A stretch of 64,000 nt of DNA from Paramecium pentaurelia. Lineage: Eukaryota > Ciliophora > Oligohymenophorea > Peniculida > Parameciidae. The notes under the pieces were generated by a model. The model had not been told where the DNA came from. It saw only the letters and a list, made by a program, of their open reading frames with translations, and did no database searches. The stretch spans positions 687,836 to 751,835 of the forward strand of contig CAJJDO010000001.1 of NCBI GenBank assembly GCA_905183005.1. Reading direction: 5' to 3'. The position numbers and the translations under genes were made by a program. Of the stretch, positions 23,583 through 36,923 are shown in pieces. Numbering within the stretch: position 1 is the first letter of the stretch; each line of letters starts with the position of its first letter.

Positions 23583-25158
23583 TCAATTAGGGTAGTGTTC
23601 CTTTTAAAATAAAATTTCAATTTATCTTAAGATATGACTAGGTATAGATCTTTATTTAATTGAATTTTCTTCAATTAATTATTATAAACTTTTAGTTTCA
23701 TCCTAATTTATAGCATCATAGAATTCAATTGGAGTCTTCCAAACACATGCTATTGCTTTAGCTGATTCTAGTCCCACTCCATGTATACCTCTTAACATAC
23801 TTCCCCATAAATTAAAAAGTGATTCTGCCTTTTTTGAATTATTATATAAAAATTCTGAAAATTTAATTGCATTTGGCAATAATTTAACAGTTTTAGTAAA
23901 TAATGCTAACCATCTTAAGGAATCTTCTAATGTTTCTGTTTATTAAATAAAAAAACCATCTTTAATTTATGTATTTCTTATTGCTTTATCAATAGTAGCT
24001 CTTGGAACTGGCAAATTAGAGGATTATGAATTTTCTACTAAATAAAATCTATTATTAATTCCACAATGTTTTAATTTATGTTTTTAAACCTAGTATCTTT
24101 TATCAAGAATACTATGAGCTAAATCTTGAATGGTTTTTCTTTCAATTATATAATCACAAATATATTCATCATCTCCTTTTTAACATATCCACATAAAATC
24201 TCCAATTGGTAATTAACTTAATCTACATTCTATTTAGTATATATTAGTAAGTTTTTCAAAGATTATCTACCTATTATTACTTTAAAATCTTTCTCTATTA
24301 TCAATTAATAATATAATCTTAGATGGTCTTTCTGAAGGTACTGTCATTTATTGTTAGATCATAGTTTCTGTAAAATATTGTTATCCTAATTTAATGCCAT
24401 CCTCAGTTAAAGCATATTTAATTTCGTTATCTAGGACAGTTCTGATTAAATGTTATCAATTTACTTTTAAATTAATTAATGCTTCTCTAATGTCTCAATG
24501 GCATTCCAACTAGATAATTCAGTATTACAAATTCTAAATAAATTATAAAATAATACTCTCTTAATTATTCTTTTATTTATTTTTTTGAAGCAAATAGTTT
24601 ATTCTCACTTTTTTAAAATTTATACAAACTCATTAAAACTTATCCACTTTTTGAATTCTTTCCAGGTTGATATTATCTTTTACTTTTTGATTATAAATCA
24701 GGTCCAGGTTTTATTACTTATTTTCTAAGTTCATCAATAAATGATGACTAAATTTATTTATCTTTTCTTTTTGAAGTTTCATCATTATAAATCATAGATG
24801 GTGGACAACTTTCTGAATAAATTTAATCCATATCATCTTCTTATTCATTAATTACATCTAAGTTATCTTATATTAATGCTTCATTAAATTTATGAAATGG
24901 AATCTCATATTATTGATATTACTTTTTTATTAATTATAAAATCATAACAGATGTCTTATCTCCTACACCTTATAACATTTAAACTTAATCTTCACATAAT
25001 AAAGGCATAGGATATTTTTGAAGTGATTAAATGATCTTTTAATAGATGAAAGCTAATTTATCTTAACCTGTTCTTAAGCATCTATTCTTTAATTCAACAA
25101 TATGATCAGCAATAAATTAATTATGAGGATTTTTAGATTTAATCAATTGTTTAGGCAT
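23583..25158 (-). CDS. MUS81: MUS81 structure-specific endonuclease subunit
   Basis: MUS81, with its EME1 partner, cuts branched DNA such as 3' flaps and Holliday-like junctions; in ciliates it matters for meiotic recombination. The N-terminal helix-hairpin-helix region begins 'NPHNQFIADHIVELKNRC' and contains 'LQGVGDKTSVMI'. The ERCC4-type nuclease core shows 'LLIDNRERF', 'LPIGDFMWICQ' and 'DYIIERKTIQDLAHSI', giving the GDX(n)ERKX3D catalytic signature. 'KRYQVQKHKLKHCGINNRFY' and 'ATIDKAIRNTQIKDGFFI' follow. The C-terminal HhH is 'MLRGIHGVGLESAKAIA'. The size (about 500 residues) fits MUS81 rather than the larger XPF. One or more short introns are needed in the middle, around 24450-24600. 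Confidence 0.9.
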
Positions 25159-25637
25159 TCTTATATAAAATATTTATTTATATTTTAAATTTATACAAAT
25201 TAGAGAGTACTAAATACTATATTAATAAATTAATATAAATTTATATCAAAATAAATGCAAGTTTAATATAAAATTTAATCAATTTAATGTATGTATATGG
25301 ATATCAAAAAGAAAAATAAGAATGAAAGTAATATAATTAGTTATATTTCTAGATCAATAAATAGTTATTTGAATTTATTTATGATTATATTATATTTATT
25401 AGGTAATAATACTTATTAATATTAATATTCAATTTAATATTAATTTTCTTTAATGGTATTTTTTTAATTAAATATAAAATATTTTGATTCATCTTATTTT
25501 TATTAGTATGAATAATTAAGATTCTTAAAATTTATAAAGTGGATTGTTAGAAATAGATTGAAAATATTACTTTAAAATTCTGAAATAAAATTTTAATATT
25601 TGTCTTAAAATATTTATAAAATTAATTATAAACATAT
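25159..25637. other. Intergenic region
   Basis: About 480 bp of AT-rich DNA between two divergent starts (MUS81 and the SAPS-domain gene). It presumably holds both promoters; no distinct motif was recognised. Confidence 0.5.
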
Positions 25638-27622
25638 ATGAGCTTCGGGTATGAAAATTTGATTTATCGAGTAGAGTGTACTCATAATTTCAAACATTTG
25701 GTTAATCTTAAGAATTAGAAAACATTTTAAAAAATAATAACCCAACTTTGGAAGAATTGTTGGAAAGAGACAATTTCTTATTTGACATCAAAGCTGGAGC
25801 TATGAATGCTTTTACTGAATTGTAATAAAAAGTATTGATATAAGTGTTTGGAGATAACCTGAGAATTTAGAAAAGATGATTCATTATATTATTGTCACAA
25901 ATGAATAGATGGATGATAATGAGAAAAGTCGAAAATTTCCATATATAATAAGCGAGATATTTGCTTTAGAAAATACAAGATTGTTTGATTTATTATTCTT
26001 AAGACATCGAAATGAATCCTAATCATCCTTATTAAGCAATGAAAGATTGGTTTCTAATATAAATCTAAATTAGACTACTATTGAAGATGATATATTACCA
26101 GAATATTAAATGCATCATGAAGATCAATGTAAAGAAGAAGAAGATTTTAATGGAGGAGGAATATCTGGAACATCAAGTTAGTATATGTTAATATCATAGT
26201 CTAGTGTGCATCTTTCAAATCTAAATCAGGAATGCATCTAAATGAAAATGTTAGGTTGAATATATTAAATGCATTTTTCAAATACTTAGAATCTCCAAAC
26301 ATTAATGATACATCTATGGGTTATTATACTAAAATTTTAAAACCTGTAACTAGTAAATATGGAGGAGAAGTAATACTAAATCCTACATTATTTTAGTTTT
26401 GGGATTATATAGTAGTTAATAATAATATAATAAGTGATTTACTTTAACATATTAACCATTATTAAATTGTAGAAATTGTGGTTAAACTATTAATTTTAGA
26501 TTACAAAATTAATGATAATATATACATCAACCAAAAATGTTATGTATTCATTAAACATAAGCATAGAAGAATTATAGAAAATAGCTTTTAGAAGAAATGA
26601 TACATTAAATGGATAAGTTTTGTGATAATATTACAGTATAAAAATTATTTATATATCAAATAGATGGTAGCAGATATCACATAAATATTTGATTTGCTTT
26701 TAGAATAAGGAATTTAATAAAAATTGTATGAACCTTTGAGAGAATTGTTCGACAATGTTTTAAAACCATATTACTTTTTTAAAATTGCTGTAATATTTTA
26801 TATTATTAATAAATTTAGAAAAAAACAGGAGTGCTTACTGTATATAAAGTATTCTCTAAAATCTTATTATTTATTTAAGCTAATTCCTTATAAGGTAATC
26901 AAATAATCATGTATTTAGATTAGAAGACTTCTGATTTAATATAAGTAATCTAATAAATTAATCCACTTATTATCTCAAATTTGGAAAATTAAGAAACCTT
27001 TGGACTCAAGAACTTGTGTCTTATTTAAGCTCTCGATGTTTGCGATAAGTAAATAAATTCAATAGATCATCTATAGATTAAATAATCCACTCTTATTTGA
27101 GTCAATGTTTTAAGCTCAATTATATTAAAGTTTAATAGAGTATGCAATTAAGTATTAATGGAATAATTAACTTTAAATTTATGTGACTTCAATTATCAAA
27201 TCTAGAATCTAAGATGAAAAGTATTGTCAAAGAATTCTAAAGGAAACAGAAATCTTGAATTAAATAAAAAAGAATTTAATTGATTAACCAACCAATTTAA
27301 GCTTTAAATCCAAATGCAGTCATGGATGTAATGGTTTTTTAAAAACAGTTGGTTATAAAATATTATAGAAACAAGCAATGAGCAAAAAAATTAATTCACT
27401 ATTATAGGAGTGTAATAATCAATATGATAATTAGAACATGGATAAATTATAGAAGCCTTGTAAAGATTATAAAAACTTGAATAAACTTATTTATGTGATG
27501 TAGAACCAAAAACACACATGTAAGAAGCTCCACCAGAAATCAGTATTGATAGATAAATTGAAATGCTTATAGATTTACAAAAAGAAAAAGAAGATTAACT
27601 CACAAAATCAGAGTAATAATGA
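25638..27622 (+). CDS. SAPS-domain regulatory subunit of a PP6/Sit4-type phosphatase
   Basis: SAPS proteins bind and direct the PP6 (Sit4) phosphatase. After a 26 nt intron near 25649 the N-terminus reads 'QTFGQSQELENILKNNNP' and 'TLEELLERDNFLFDIKAG'. A 23 nt intron ending in AAG near 25819 yields 'NAFTEFVWRQPENLEKMI', then 'HYIIVTNEQMDDNEKSRKFP' and 'YIISEIFALENTRLFDLLF', the most typical SAPS segment. A third intron (24 nt near 26200) joins 'ENVRLNILNAFFKYLESPN'. The C-terminal half is less well conserved and has several further frame changes needing short introns. The end at TGA 27620 follows a charged helix ('DLQKEKEDQLTKSEQQ'). Confidence 0.75.
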
Positions 27623-27856
27623 ATATATGAATTAAAAAAATAAATTCATAAAACTCTAACTAATAATACCAATTATCATAATAAATTGGATTGAATATTT
27701 AAATGAGATGTTATAGTCTCAATATCTTAAATTGTTTTTATTTAATTAGAATAATTAACATAAATTCAAATTTTTAAGAAGATAATATATGAAAATGAAT
27801 TTCTAAATAAGGTTTAAAGGCAATCCAATTTTAAATATAAATAAATTAATTCAGAT

Positions 27857-29532
27857 ATGTTTTTGAGGAATAGATTTCATTCTCTTCGTAAATTGGCTTA
27901 ATTTTGCACAGCTGAGAGTGTCTCAGGAAAGAAAACACCTACAGCATAAACTTAATAAACTAAAGTTGAAAGAAATTACTAATTACAATTCTCTAAGTCA
28001 GCATTAGTGGATTTTGGAGAATTACCAACAGGTGAAATTCCTGAAGCCTTAAAATATGACAGACCATAAGGTATGTATTGATTTTTATAACATTAGCTTT
28101 AACTTAATTGGACACTGGTCTTAGAGTAGTGTCTGAATAATACAATTCCCCATTAGCTTCTATAACAGTAGCTGTGAAAGCAGGATCAAGATTTGAAACT
28201 TTAGAAAGCTCAGGTGTTTCAAATTTCATTTCAAAATTAAACTTAAGAGTATTAATATATATTTATACTAGGGAACAACAACAAGATCAAGAGAATAAGT
28301 TGAAGCAGAAATTGATTACTTGGGAGGATCATTAAAAGTTAAATAAGGTAGAGAATTATAGACTTACACTCTTACTTTCTTACCATCAGAACTTGAAAGA
28401 GCAGTCAACTTTTTGGGAGATATTTTAACAAATTCATTATATTCACCAGCTTAAATTGAAGCAGAAAGAGAAGGAATTTATAGAGAATCAGTTAGCATCA
28501 ATGATTAATACAGAGTTGTTGCTGAAGCTGCACATTATACAAATTATAGAGATCATTATATGGGTTAACCTGCAGCAGGAATTAGAGATAATATTCCAAA
28601 TATTACAGAAGAATAAATAAGATAATTCCATAAGGCTAATTTTGTTGCACCAAATGTAGTTGTCTCTGCTGCTGGTAATGTTAATCATGAAGATTTTGTA
28701 TCTGCAGTAAATAAGGCATTCAAAGGATTAGGTACATCAGTTCCAACTGAAGTACCAAATTCAGAAAAACCATATGCTACTCCATCTATTATGGTATTAA
28801 TATTTTATTAATAATCTAGTTAATGAAAGATGATGAATTAACTAATTTAAATGTTGGTGTTTTCTTTGATACTCCAGGATGGAATCATCCTGATGTTTTT
28901 GCTCTCCATTATTTCTAAAGACTTATTGGTGATTATAGAGCTGATAAACACACTGGATTCCATTTGAATGCTCCAAGTAGATAATATAATACTATGCATT
29001 CACTTCTTGGTGGATTACCTGATGTTACATATTAAAGATGCGTTTATTATGCATATTCAGACACTGGTCTTTTTGGAAATTATTTGATTGGTAATGAAGT
29101 TTTTGCAACATAAATGGCATATGTCAGTCAAATGGTTTTATCTGATTATGCTTCATCTGTAGGTTAAGTTGAAGTATTTAGAGCTAGAGCCAAAGTGTTT
29201 AATGAATTATTAAGTTAAGAGAGTTCTGCTAAATAATCAAGAGAAATTGCTTAATAAGTTTTGTATAAATATTTAAATAAGATTTAGCTATTGGGGAAGA
29301 AGAGTTCCAAGAAGTGAATTTGCTAGAAGAATCTCTGCTCTTGATGCTGGTCATTTGACTAGAGTTGCTACAAGACACTTCTGGGATAAAGTAATTATTC
29401 TATTTGATTTAATAGGATATTTCTGTTGTTGTATGGGGACCAACTCATTTGTTAGATGCTGTTGCTCATTACAATAGATCATGGAAGAGAAGCACATTGG
29501 GTGGATATGCATAGCCATATTATGAAGGTTGA
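27857..29532 (+). CDS. M16-family mitochondrial processing peptidase/complex III core-like protein, zinc site lost
   Basis: Members of this family are the alpha and beta subunits of mitochondrial processing peptidase (MPP) or the core subunits of complex III. The N-terminus ('MFLRNRFHSLRKLAQFCTA') looks like a matrix-targeting presequence. 'LDTGLRVVSEQYNSPLASIT' and 'AVKAGSRFETLESSGVSNF' match the start of the peptidase fold. Where active beta subunits have HXXEH, this protein reads 'NFISKLNLR', so the zinc ligands are missing. The rest is conserved: 'ELERAVNFLGDILTNSLYS', 'EAEREGIYRES', 'VVVSAAGNVNHEDFV', 'YNTMHSLLGGLPD', and the typical ending with 'RRVPRSEFARRISALDAGHL'. Introns of 26 and 23 nt interrupt the first third. 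It is probably an MPP-alpha-like or core protein, non-catalytic. Confidence 0.88.
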
Positions 29533-29560
29533 TTCATTAAATAATAAATATAAAGTTTAT

Positions 29561-31243
29561 TCAATTATTTTTTACTCTTGTTTTCTCTTTGTAACTTATT
29601 CTAAAGAGTTGTATTGGATTTTTAAATTAACTATAAATTTAGAAATTTAATCTATACTTTTCTACAGAATCTTTTTTTAAAATACTGAATTTGTCATCAA
29701 GACAAGGACTTTCATCTTCATTCATTTAATTCTAGCTTTTCACAGTAAAATCCAGAATAGATGGATTATTCATTAGTCCTAATTATAATTCTACAATAGA
29801 ATTATAACAATTTGGTTTGACATCCAAACTTAATTTATGTACAACTCTAATCTAATTTTGAGCAGATGTACTTCTTTCTGCTTATTTTGGAGTATTAATT
29901 TCATTATGAAATGATCCAAATCTCACATTCCTTTAATAGGCTATCATACAACTGACTTCTGGTTAAATGTCACTGTATTGTTAATTTGATTCATTAAATG
30001 AACTAGTGCTTTTGTGTCTTAAATTTAATCTACTATCTAAAGGTAAAAGATTATAAGAATTGTTAGCAATTGATAATTTACCATTTGATTCTCTCTTTGA
30101 TGGTCCTGTATCATCAAACTCTTCACTTTATTTTTTCTTTTTTGGAGAATAGATTTACTATATTATATGTGGTTAATCCATAATTTTAATTGATTATTAC
30201 TTTTTAGGAGACATAGATCCAGATTTTTTCTCTTTATTATTTTCATCTAACCAATCAAATCTATATTCAACCTATTATTAAATAGCCACTCTTCTAAATA
30301 GTTACTAGAAATATCTAATAAATAATTATCTAATTAATTTACTTATAACCTGGTTTCTCTCTATAACTCATTTTTTTTACTAAATCTATAAATCTCATAA
30401 ATTCAATTGGCAAATCTTAACATAATTCTTGAGATGAAATTCTCATTTTCATTAAACCAACAACTTTAACTTTTTCTTCTTCATTTTTATGATTTACATT
30501 TTACCATGGCAAACTTCCTTTTAATAAAAATCTCTTTATTGTATCAATATTACATTAACATATAACCTAATGATTCAAGATCATCTTTTCTTGATAATTC
30601 ATATCCTTTATGTGCTGCTATACTTGCATATCTTGAAGTTCCAAGGAATGGTTTGTTATCTTTGAATGGACTAAGATTAACTTACATTTTATACATATGT
30701 TTATCATCTTTATCTTTAAATTATTTAGCAATCCCAAAGTCAACCAAATATAATTAGTCTTTCTCTTTATCCTTTCCAACCAATACATTTTCTGGCTTCA
30801 GATCTCTATGAATCACACCCCTGGTTTGAATAGAAAATTTACTTATTGTGAACGTTTTCTAGTATTGTCAGTAACTAATCTGCGATACCCAAAACACAAG
30901 GTAAACTAAGTCTTTTTCTCTATCTCATATAATGTGTTAGATCTCTACCCAAAAGCTGAATTACCATCACATTATTTCCTTAGTCTTTTCCAGCCCATTT
31001 AAGCTTAGGAACTTAGGGTACTCCTTATACTGATCTCAGGATTTAAATCTATGTATTTTACTATTAGTCAACCTCTCTATCTAAACTTAATAATTCATCC
31101 ACCTCTAACTTTTCAACCTTAATTGCCACAAGATCTTATGAATGTAAATCAAATCCTTAGTACACTACACCAAATGAACCTGCTGAAATCCTTTTTTTTA
31201 CAACAAATTAATTATTGAAGATCTTTTATTACACTCCAGCCAT
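29561..31243 (-). CDS. Casein kinase 1 family protein kinase with long C-terminal tail
   Basis: The kinase domain starts near residue 12 with 'RISAGSFGVVYQGFD' (glycine loop) and 'LVAIKVEKLEVDE' (catalytic lysine). 'GVIHRDLKPENVLVG' and 'LYLVDFGIAKQF' are the catalytic and metal-binding loops. CK1-specific features follow: 'FLGTSRYASIAAHKGYELSR' and 'DDLESLGYML' in place of the APE segment of other kinases, 'GSLPW', and 'YFQQLFRRVA' with 'FDWLD' at the end. Introns of 22 nt (before GVIHRDLK and after LGYMLI) and 28 nt fit. A tail of about 240 residues rich in S, N and Q follows, often the site of autoregulation in CK1. The stop is only 28 bp from the convergent M16 gene. Confidence 0.9.
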
Positions 31244-31785
31244 TTAATTTAATATTTATTATTACTCTACTTAGTCATCAATATTAATGTAAATAAGATA
31301 GTATTTTATAATCAGACATGAAGTTTCCTTTTTATAGTAATAAAAAAATATAAAAAATTATGTACATAGATCAAAAAAGATTTAATAATATACAAACCCA
31401 ATAAGGTTTAAAGTAATAATTAAACATAATTAATTTATCCTAAATCAAACATTTTTACAGTTAATTGTTAAATAACAATAATACAATAAAAAATAAATAT
31501 TTCTTTCTAAATGAAAGTAACGATTCCGTGATTAAATTTTTATTGTTAACATAATGTATATTTTATTTAAAAATATTAGATAACAAATGATAATCAAATA
31601 TTATCAAATAATTTATAGTTTACCAAGTATCTCTTAATATAGAACTATTTATGATCAAAATTCCATAAAAAATCTAGTTGAAGATTAAATTGTAAAAGGG
31701 ATTTGATTGTTATAAAAAATGACAAAATAAAGTAATGAAAAAATATTAATTAGTTATATATATAATTAAAAATTATTATTAGAAA
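31244..31785. other. Intergenic region between divergent genes
   Basis: About 540 bp, AT-rich, separating the CK1 and TAF2 starts. It probably contains both promoters. No motif stands out. Confidence 0.5.
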
Positions 31786-34700
31786 ATGTTATAAGGTGAT
31801 GTACCATCTGAAGTTTAACTTGCAATTCCTTGCATTCAACTTAAATCATAGTCTGTTAGATTGATAGCCAATATGTAAAAGTGTGAGATTGATTGTTTGG
31901 CATCTTATGAACTTACAATTGGATTTTCTGATTCTAAGGATAGATTGGTTGACCTTAATTAAACAATGGAATTCATTCTATATGGACGTCAATATGAAAT
32001 AAAAAATATTACTTATATTCCCTCTGAGAAATATCCTTAAATAATCAAGTTAGTGAAATAATAATTTAATTCAAATGAAAAATAATCAAATTTATTGAAA
32101 TCATAGAAACCTTTTAAATCACCATGTTCTTATATGACAATGAATGCTCTTTTGAACAAAATTTAGGATGATTGTTAATAAATTACTCTATTATTTTAAT
32201 TTGCAACAGAAAAATTGGAAAGCACTGATTATGACTATATTAAATCATTAGAAGATTAGATTGTCTTTAAATTACAAATAAGTTATGTAATATCAAGACC
32301 TATTTCTGGATTAAGATTTATTAATAATTTAGATAATAAATTTTTAATCACAGAAAAAGGATTGCATAATTCTAGGAATTGGATTCCAACTCCTTATTAT
32401 AAATAATAAAGTATATTAATTATATATATTTAGGATATCCACCATATTGTCATGAAGAAAAGGACTTATTACATTATTCTAAAATCATAATAACAGTACC
32501 ATCATCTTATTATGTTGTAGCATCTGGATAATTATAAGAAATAGTTGAGATTGATGGGAATGAATAAGTTGGATATGTGTTTAATGTAAATGAATACATA
32601 AACCCTGATGATTTAGGTATATTTATAGGAGAATTTTCACATCATTATGCAAATCATGATGAATTTCGATTAAATATTTTCCATATGAATGAAAATAAAT
32701 CTTACTTGTTTGAATCTGAAACAGCTAGAAAAATATTCGAATCAGTTGATAGATTTTGGTTTAGAGATGCTTTACTTTAAAAAGCAAGAAATATATTATC
32801 AATTGGATCTGGAGTTGAGTTTTTTAGATCTTTGAATGTTCTCATATTACCTAATGTACAAAAACATGGATATCTTTCATTTTACCCCTTTCGAAATATT
32901 TTAGTATTTGATGAATCTTAACTTCCTGAAACATTACCTTGCAAACATACTTAAGATGAATTCTATAGATGTTTACATTTATAATTGAATGCTCTGTCTC
33001 TCAAATTTTTCTTGGCTCCCTCTGTAAAATTGTCAGATAGATGGATTGAACTTGGATTCACATTCTAATCTACTTGGACAGAGGATTATGCATAATTACA
33101 TTAAAAGTTATTAGAATAAATAAAGAATGGTTAGGATGTTAAATTAGATTAAACTTAATTTGAATAAAGATTCTTATTAGAATCATTAGAATATTAATTA
33201 AAAACTAGAATGGTTATAACTATGCTTGCTAGAATGACACATCAACCAGATGTTTTCATAAAAGAAATATTAAATAGATTTTATTAAGATCTTAAAGGAA
33301 GTATTCCTGCACCTTTAAGTACTGATAAAATATTCATGAGTATGAAAAAGGTATTTTCAGTATCAAAAGGGAAATCTTTCTTAAAAATGTTTATCAAATC
33401 TGCTGGAGCATGGCATTTTAAAGTTTCATATGACTATGAGAGAGATCATAAATTAAATTTGAATATTACTTAGTCTCCTCTTATAGGTCATTGGGTACAT
33501 GTTTATACTCATAATTATATATAAGGAGCAAAAGCACTTGACATTAAATCTGACATAATCTTTTAATTTCTATAATTTTAAGAAAAGATTAAGCATACAT
33601 AAAAATAAATTTAAAAGGCTTTTAAAGATTTTGAAGAGTAATAAAAGGAATAACCTTATGATTAGAGTAAGAAGCCACATTCTTCTTCAACAATTAAAGA
33701 TTTTAAAAGAAGAGATTATTAAATCTAAGCAAGTGGATTAATACCAGAAGAATTATCAATGCCTTTACATTTTTCAGGATGGGTTCGTATTTAAGTTTCG
33801 GAGACAAATGAATTAAAACTTGAAATAGAAAATACTGAAATAAAAATACCTCCAAAATTATGGACTAAAATAGATATTAATTGTACACAAAAATTAAAAA
33901 AATACAATATTCCTAAAAGACATTTAGAAATTAATGCTTAAGCCTATATTTAAGAAGAATAAACTGGTAAAATAGAAATAGAAAATGATAATAATAATCA
34001 AGTCAAAACTCCTATGATTCATGGAATTTTAGGTGAAGCTGTTTTGAAATCAGGAGTGAATATTAATACTGGTAGAGAATAAACAATTAAATCATATTCA
34101 GAGGAAATATAAAAAGAACCTCCATAATGGATCAAATGGGATCCAGTTGGTTTAACTGTAAAAGAGGTTGAATATTAAATTTAAAAAGAACTTGTTGTAA
34201 TGTGTTAAGTTTTGAAAGAAAAAGATATGAATTAAATAGCTTGTGTTTTAAGAAACATTAAAAAATTAGAAATTAGAGAAAGAGTTGTTAGAACAATTGT
34301 TTTAATTATTGAAAATTCTTATGCTCATCTTGAAAGTAATATAATTGTACAATTACTATAATTACTTAGAGAAATGGTTAATAAAAGTTCAATAAAAAGA
34401 TTAGAAGAAAATTGTGATTTTGAAGATATGGCAGAATTATAGGCTTATTTAAAATTAGCTGAAAAGATTACTTATAGATTTTTCTTTAACTAAAATGACA
34501 ATAGTCTTAAATATTTAAAATTCAATAATTTTGATGATTATGATGTTATAATAGCTCTTTTAAAAAATCTTAGAAGACTTAATACTGCCTCAACTTTAGG
34601 ATTTCATAATGAACTTATAGCATTATTAGTTAGTATCCTTTAAGGTTATGATAATTCATAAAATTAATATGATTGTAGTTATATGATATCAAAACTAATA

Positions 34701-35957
34701 AAATTATTGTTGTTTACAAATTGTAATCAATCAAAATTCTTGATAATGACTACTTTAAAACATGAATTAAAGAAAGTTATATTTTTGAATACATCAAAGA
34801 ATTATATACTGAAAACTATAATAATTCATTACAAAAGATTTACTGATATCAATTTTTCAGGAGAGATGGAGAAGAAAATAGAGGAGATATATAAAAAATA
34901 TGATGAAGAAATATCATCTATTATAAAACATCATTAATCAAATGTATTAGTTAGAATTGATAACGGTTATTTAGAAAGAGCATATTATAAAAAATATTTA
35001 TTAGAACAATATGAAAAATAAAAGAAAGAACCTTATCATTTTATATTAGATCAATTGTATTATTTAAGTAAGAAAAGAGTAAAGAATGGATCTACTACAA
35101 TATATTTTAATGTATTATTATAAGAACTTTAAATCTTTATGGCTAAAAATTATTAAAGATTTGCACATGAATTATCTAGAGCTGATATTAATCCAGAATT
35201 AGCTAAAACTTTGGCTCATACAAATTTTGAATGTATAATATCTGGTCCAGCACTTTTAAATTATAATGTTTAAAGCAATTTTGCATCTATCTATAGAATT
35301 TTATTTTATTATTTTGCTCCACTTAGAACTGATGAAGTTCATAAAGATATTAAACATTTATTATACACTTTAACAAATTTTACACCTGATTAATAATGGT
35401 CTTAAGCTCATGCTACTTAATTATTAGAGGAATATTAAGAATTAACAAAGAGAACTTGTGGATAATAACCTAAAAAGAATAGACCAGTAAATAGAAGCAC
35501 AAACTAAGATCTTATTTAATAATTAGAAAGATTTGCAAGAAAATTTCCTAATAAATTATCAGAAAGAGAAATAACTAAATAAATATTAAAACATTTAGGC
35601 ACTTTACCTTAAATTGGTTAACTTGAAGAAAAGGTTGGTGAATTATCACCATCTTCAAAATAAATTTATAGAATTGATTAAGTTAGAGCTTCAATGAAAA
35701 GAAAGAATTAACCTATGAATATAATATTAGATAATGTACTATCAATGTTTGAATACTATTATAGAAAATAGTAATTGAGTAAGAATGAATTAGATGATTT
35801 TTGTCAGATGGTTAGAAAGTTCTTTGATGATGGAAAAAAAGTTTTAGAAAATTATTCAAAAGCTAATGTGGATAAGAAGGTTTAAAAAATGGTAATAAAA
35901 AGTACATCTTTAGAAACAAATTTAGCTAAAAATACTTATGATGAAATGAATGGATGA
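31786..35957 (+). CDS. TAF2: TAF2, TFIID subunit
   Basis: TAF2 is a large TFIID subunit related to M1 aminopeptidases that contacts initiator DNA. The N-terminal beta-rich part has 'VRLIANMQKCEIDCLAS' and 'RPISGLRFINN'. 'NSRNWIPTPYY' and, after a 23 nt intron near 32411, 'YPPYCHEEKDLL' and 'IIITVPSSYYVVASGQL' parallel the M1-like core ('R-W-P' segment and cleft). No HEXXH zinc motif is present, as expected for TAF2. The later part contains 'WIKWDPVGLTVKEVEYQIQK' and 'CVLRNIKKLEIRERVVRTIV', matching the HEAT-like repeats of TAF2. About 1380 residues with a single obvious intron, similar in size to other TAF2 proteins. The C-terminal tail is low-complexity. Confidence 0.85.
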
Positions 35958-35991
35958 GTTATTGTTATTTATGTAAAAATCATTATTAATT

Positions 35992-36871
35992 TCATTCTTC
36001 AAATAATCCTTATTAAAATATTAACTCAGGATTATTTTATTTAAGTACTTCATGTGGATCATCAAGATCATTTTGATCTAAATATAACTTTTTTAAAGCA
36101 GTTAATTTTTGTAATTGAATAGGAATATATGTTAAATGATTGTCTCTTAAACTCAATAATTTTAACTTATTTAACTTATCAATATTCTATGGAATTCTAA
36201 AAATTTCATTATTAGATAAATCCAATAACACTAATTCAGATAAAGTTGTAAATCTATCTATATTTGATAATTAATTCTTAGCCATATTTAATTCTTACAA
36301 TGATGTTAATTCAAAAAATTCATTCTCTATATTGTGATCTTGTAAATTACAACATGATGCATGAAATACTTTCAAATTACTTAAATTTTTAATGCTTTAT
36401 GGTATTATTTAAATTTTATTATTCGAAATAATTAGTATTTATAGATTATTCAAACCAAGAATCTATTCATAGATTGTAGTGACTCCTCTATTTCTTATTG
36501 ATATTAAATTTGATATTTTTGCTTATTCTACAATTTCTTTTAATTCTTAAGGATTTATAAATTTTTCTGATATCTGATTTTACTATTGAATTCCCCCATA
36601 CTTTTATAATTTAGTAACTAAATCTTTTTCTTTCTCATCTTCCTTTGCCTTAATTTCCTCCTTCTATTATTTAGCTTTATCAAAAGCCTCTATAATTTCT
36701 GGATCACTCAAACCTAATTTATAAATAGATTTTACCTTTTTTCTTAAGATATTTTTCTAACTCAGATCTAGGTACGTTTTGTAGATTTGGTGTATTTATA
36801 AAGTTTATGGCAACTGCTATTCTTTTATCTTTCTCATCCTTTTCTTTCTCTTATTTAGTTTATTTAGACAT
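35992..36871 (-). CDS. PEX14 N-terminal domain fused to leucine-rich repeats
   Basis: PEX14 docks the peroxisomal import receptor PEX5 at the peroxisome membrane through its N-terminal helical domain. That domain is visible at residues about 17-55: 'RIAVAINFINTPNLQNVPRS', 'ELEKYLKKKGLSDPEIIEAF'. A 22 nt intron near 36728 splits KKKG. A short charged coiled coil ('EEIKAKEDEKEKDLVTKL') follows, then about five leucine-rich repeats such as 'LNNLQILIISNNKIQIIP', 'ELNMAKNQLSNI', 'LVLLDLSNNEIFRIPQN' and 'LKLLSLRDNHLTYIPIQL'. The usual PEX14 membrane segment is not seen. The mix is not a standard architecture. It is about 285 residues. The start faces the cyclin start across 52 bp. Confidence 0.8.
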
Positions 36872-36923
36872 TTTAATTATAAATAAATATGTGCATCATA
36901 TAATTTTTATTATTAACAGTAAA
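36872..36923. promoter_or_regulatory. 52 bp bidirectional gap between PEX14/LRR and cyclin genes
   Basis: Two divergent ATGs face each other across 52 bp. The gap is A/T-rich with no recognised motif. It depends on the upstream cyclin exon being real; if the cyclin starts at the ATG at 37072 the gap is 200 bp. Confidence 0.45.
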
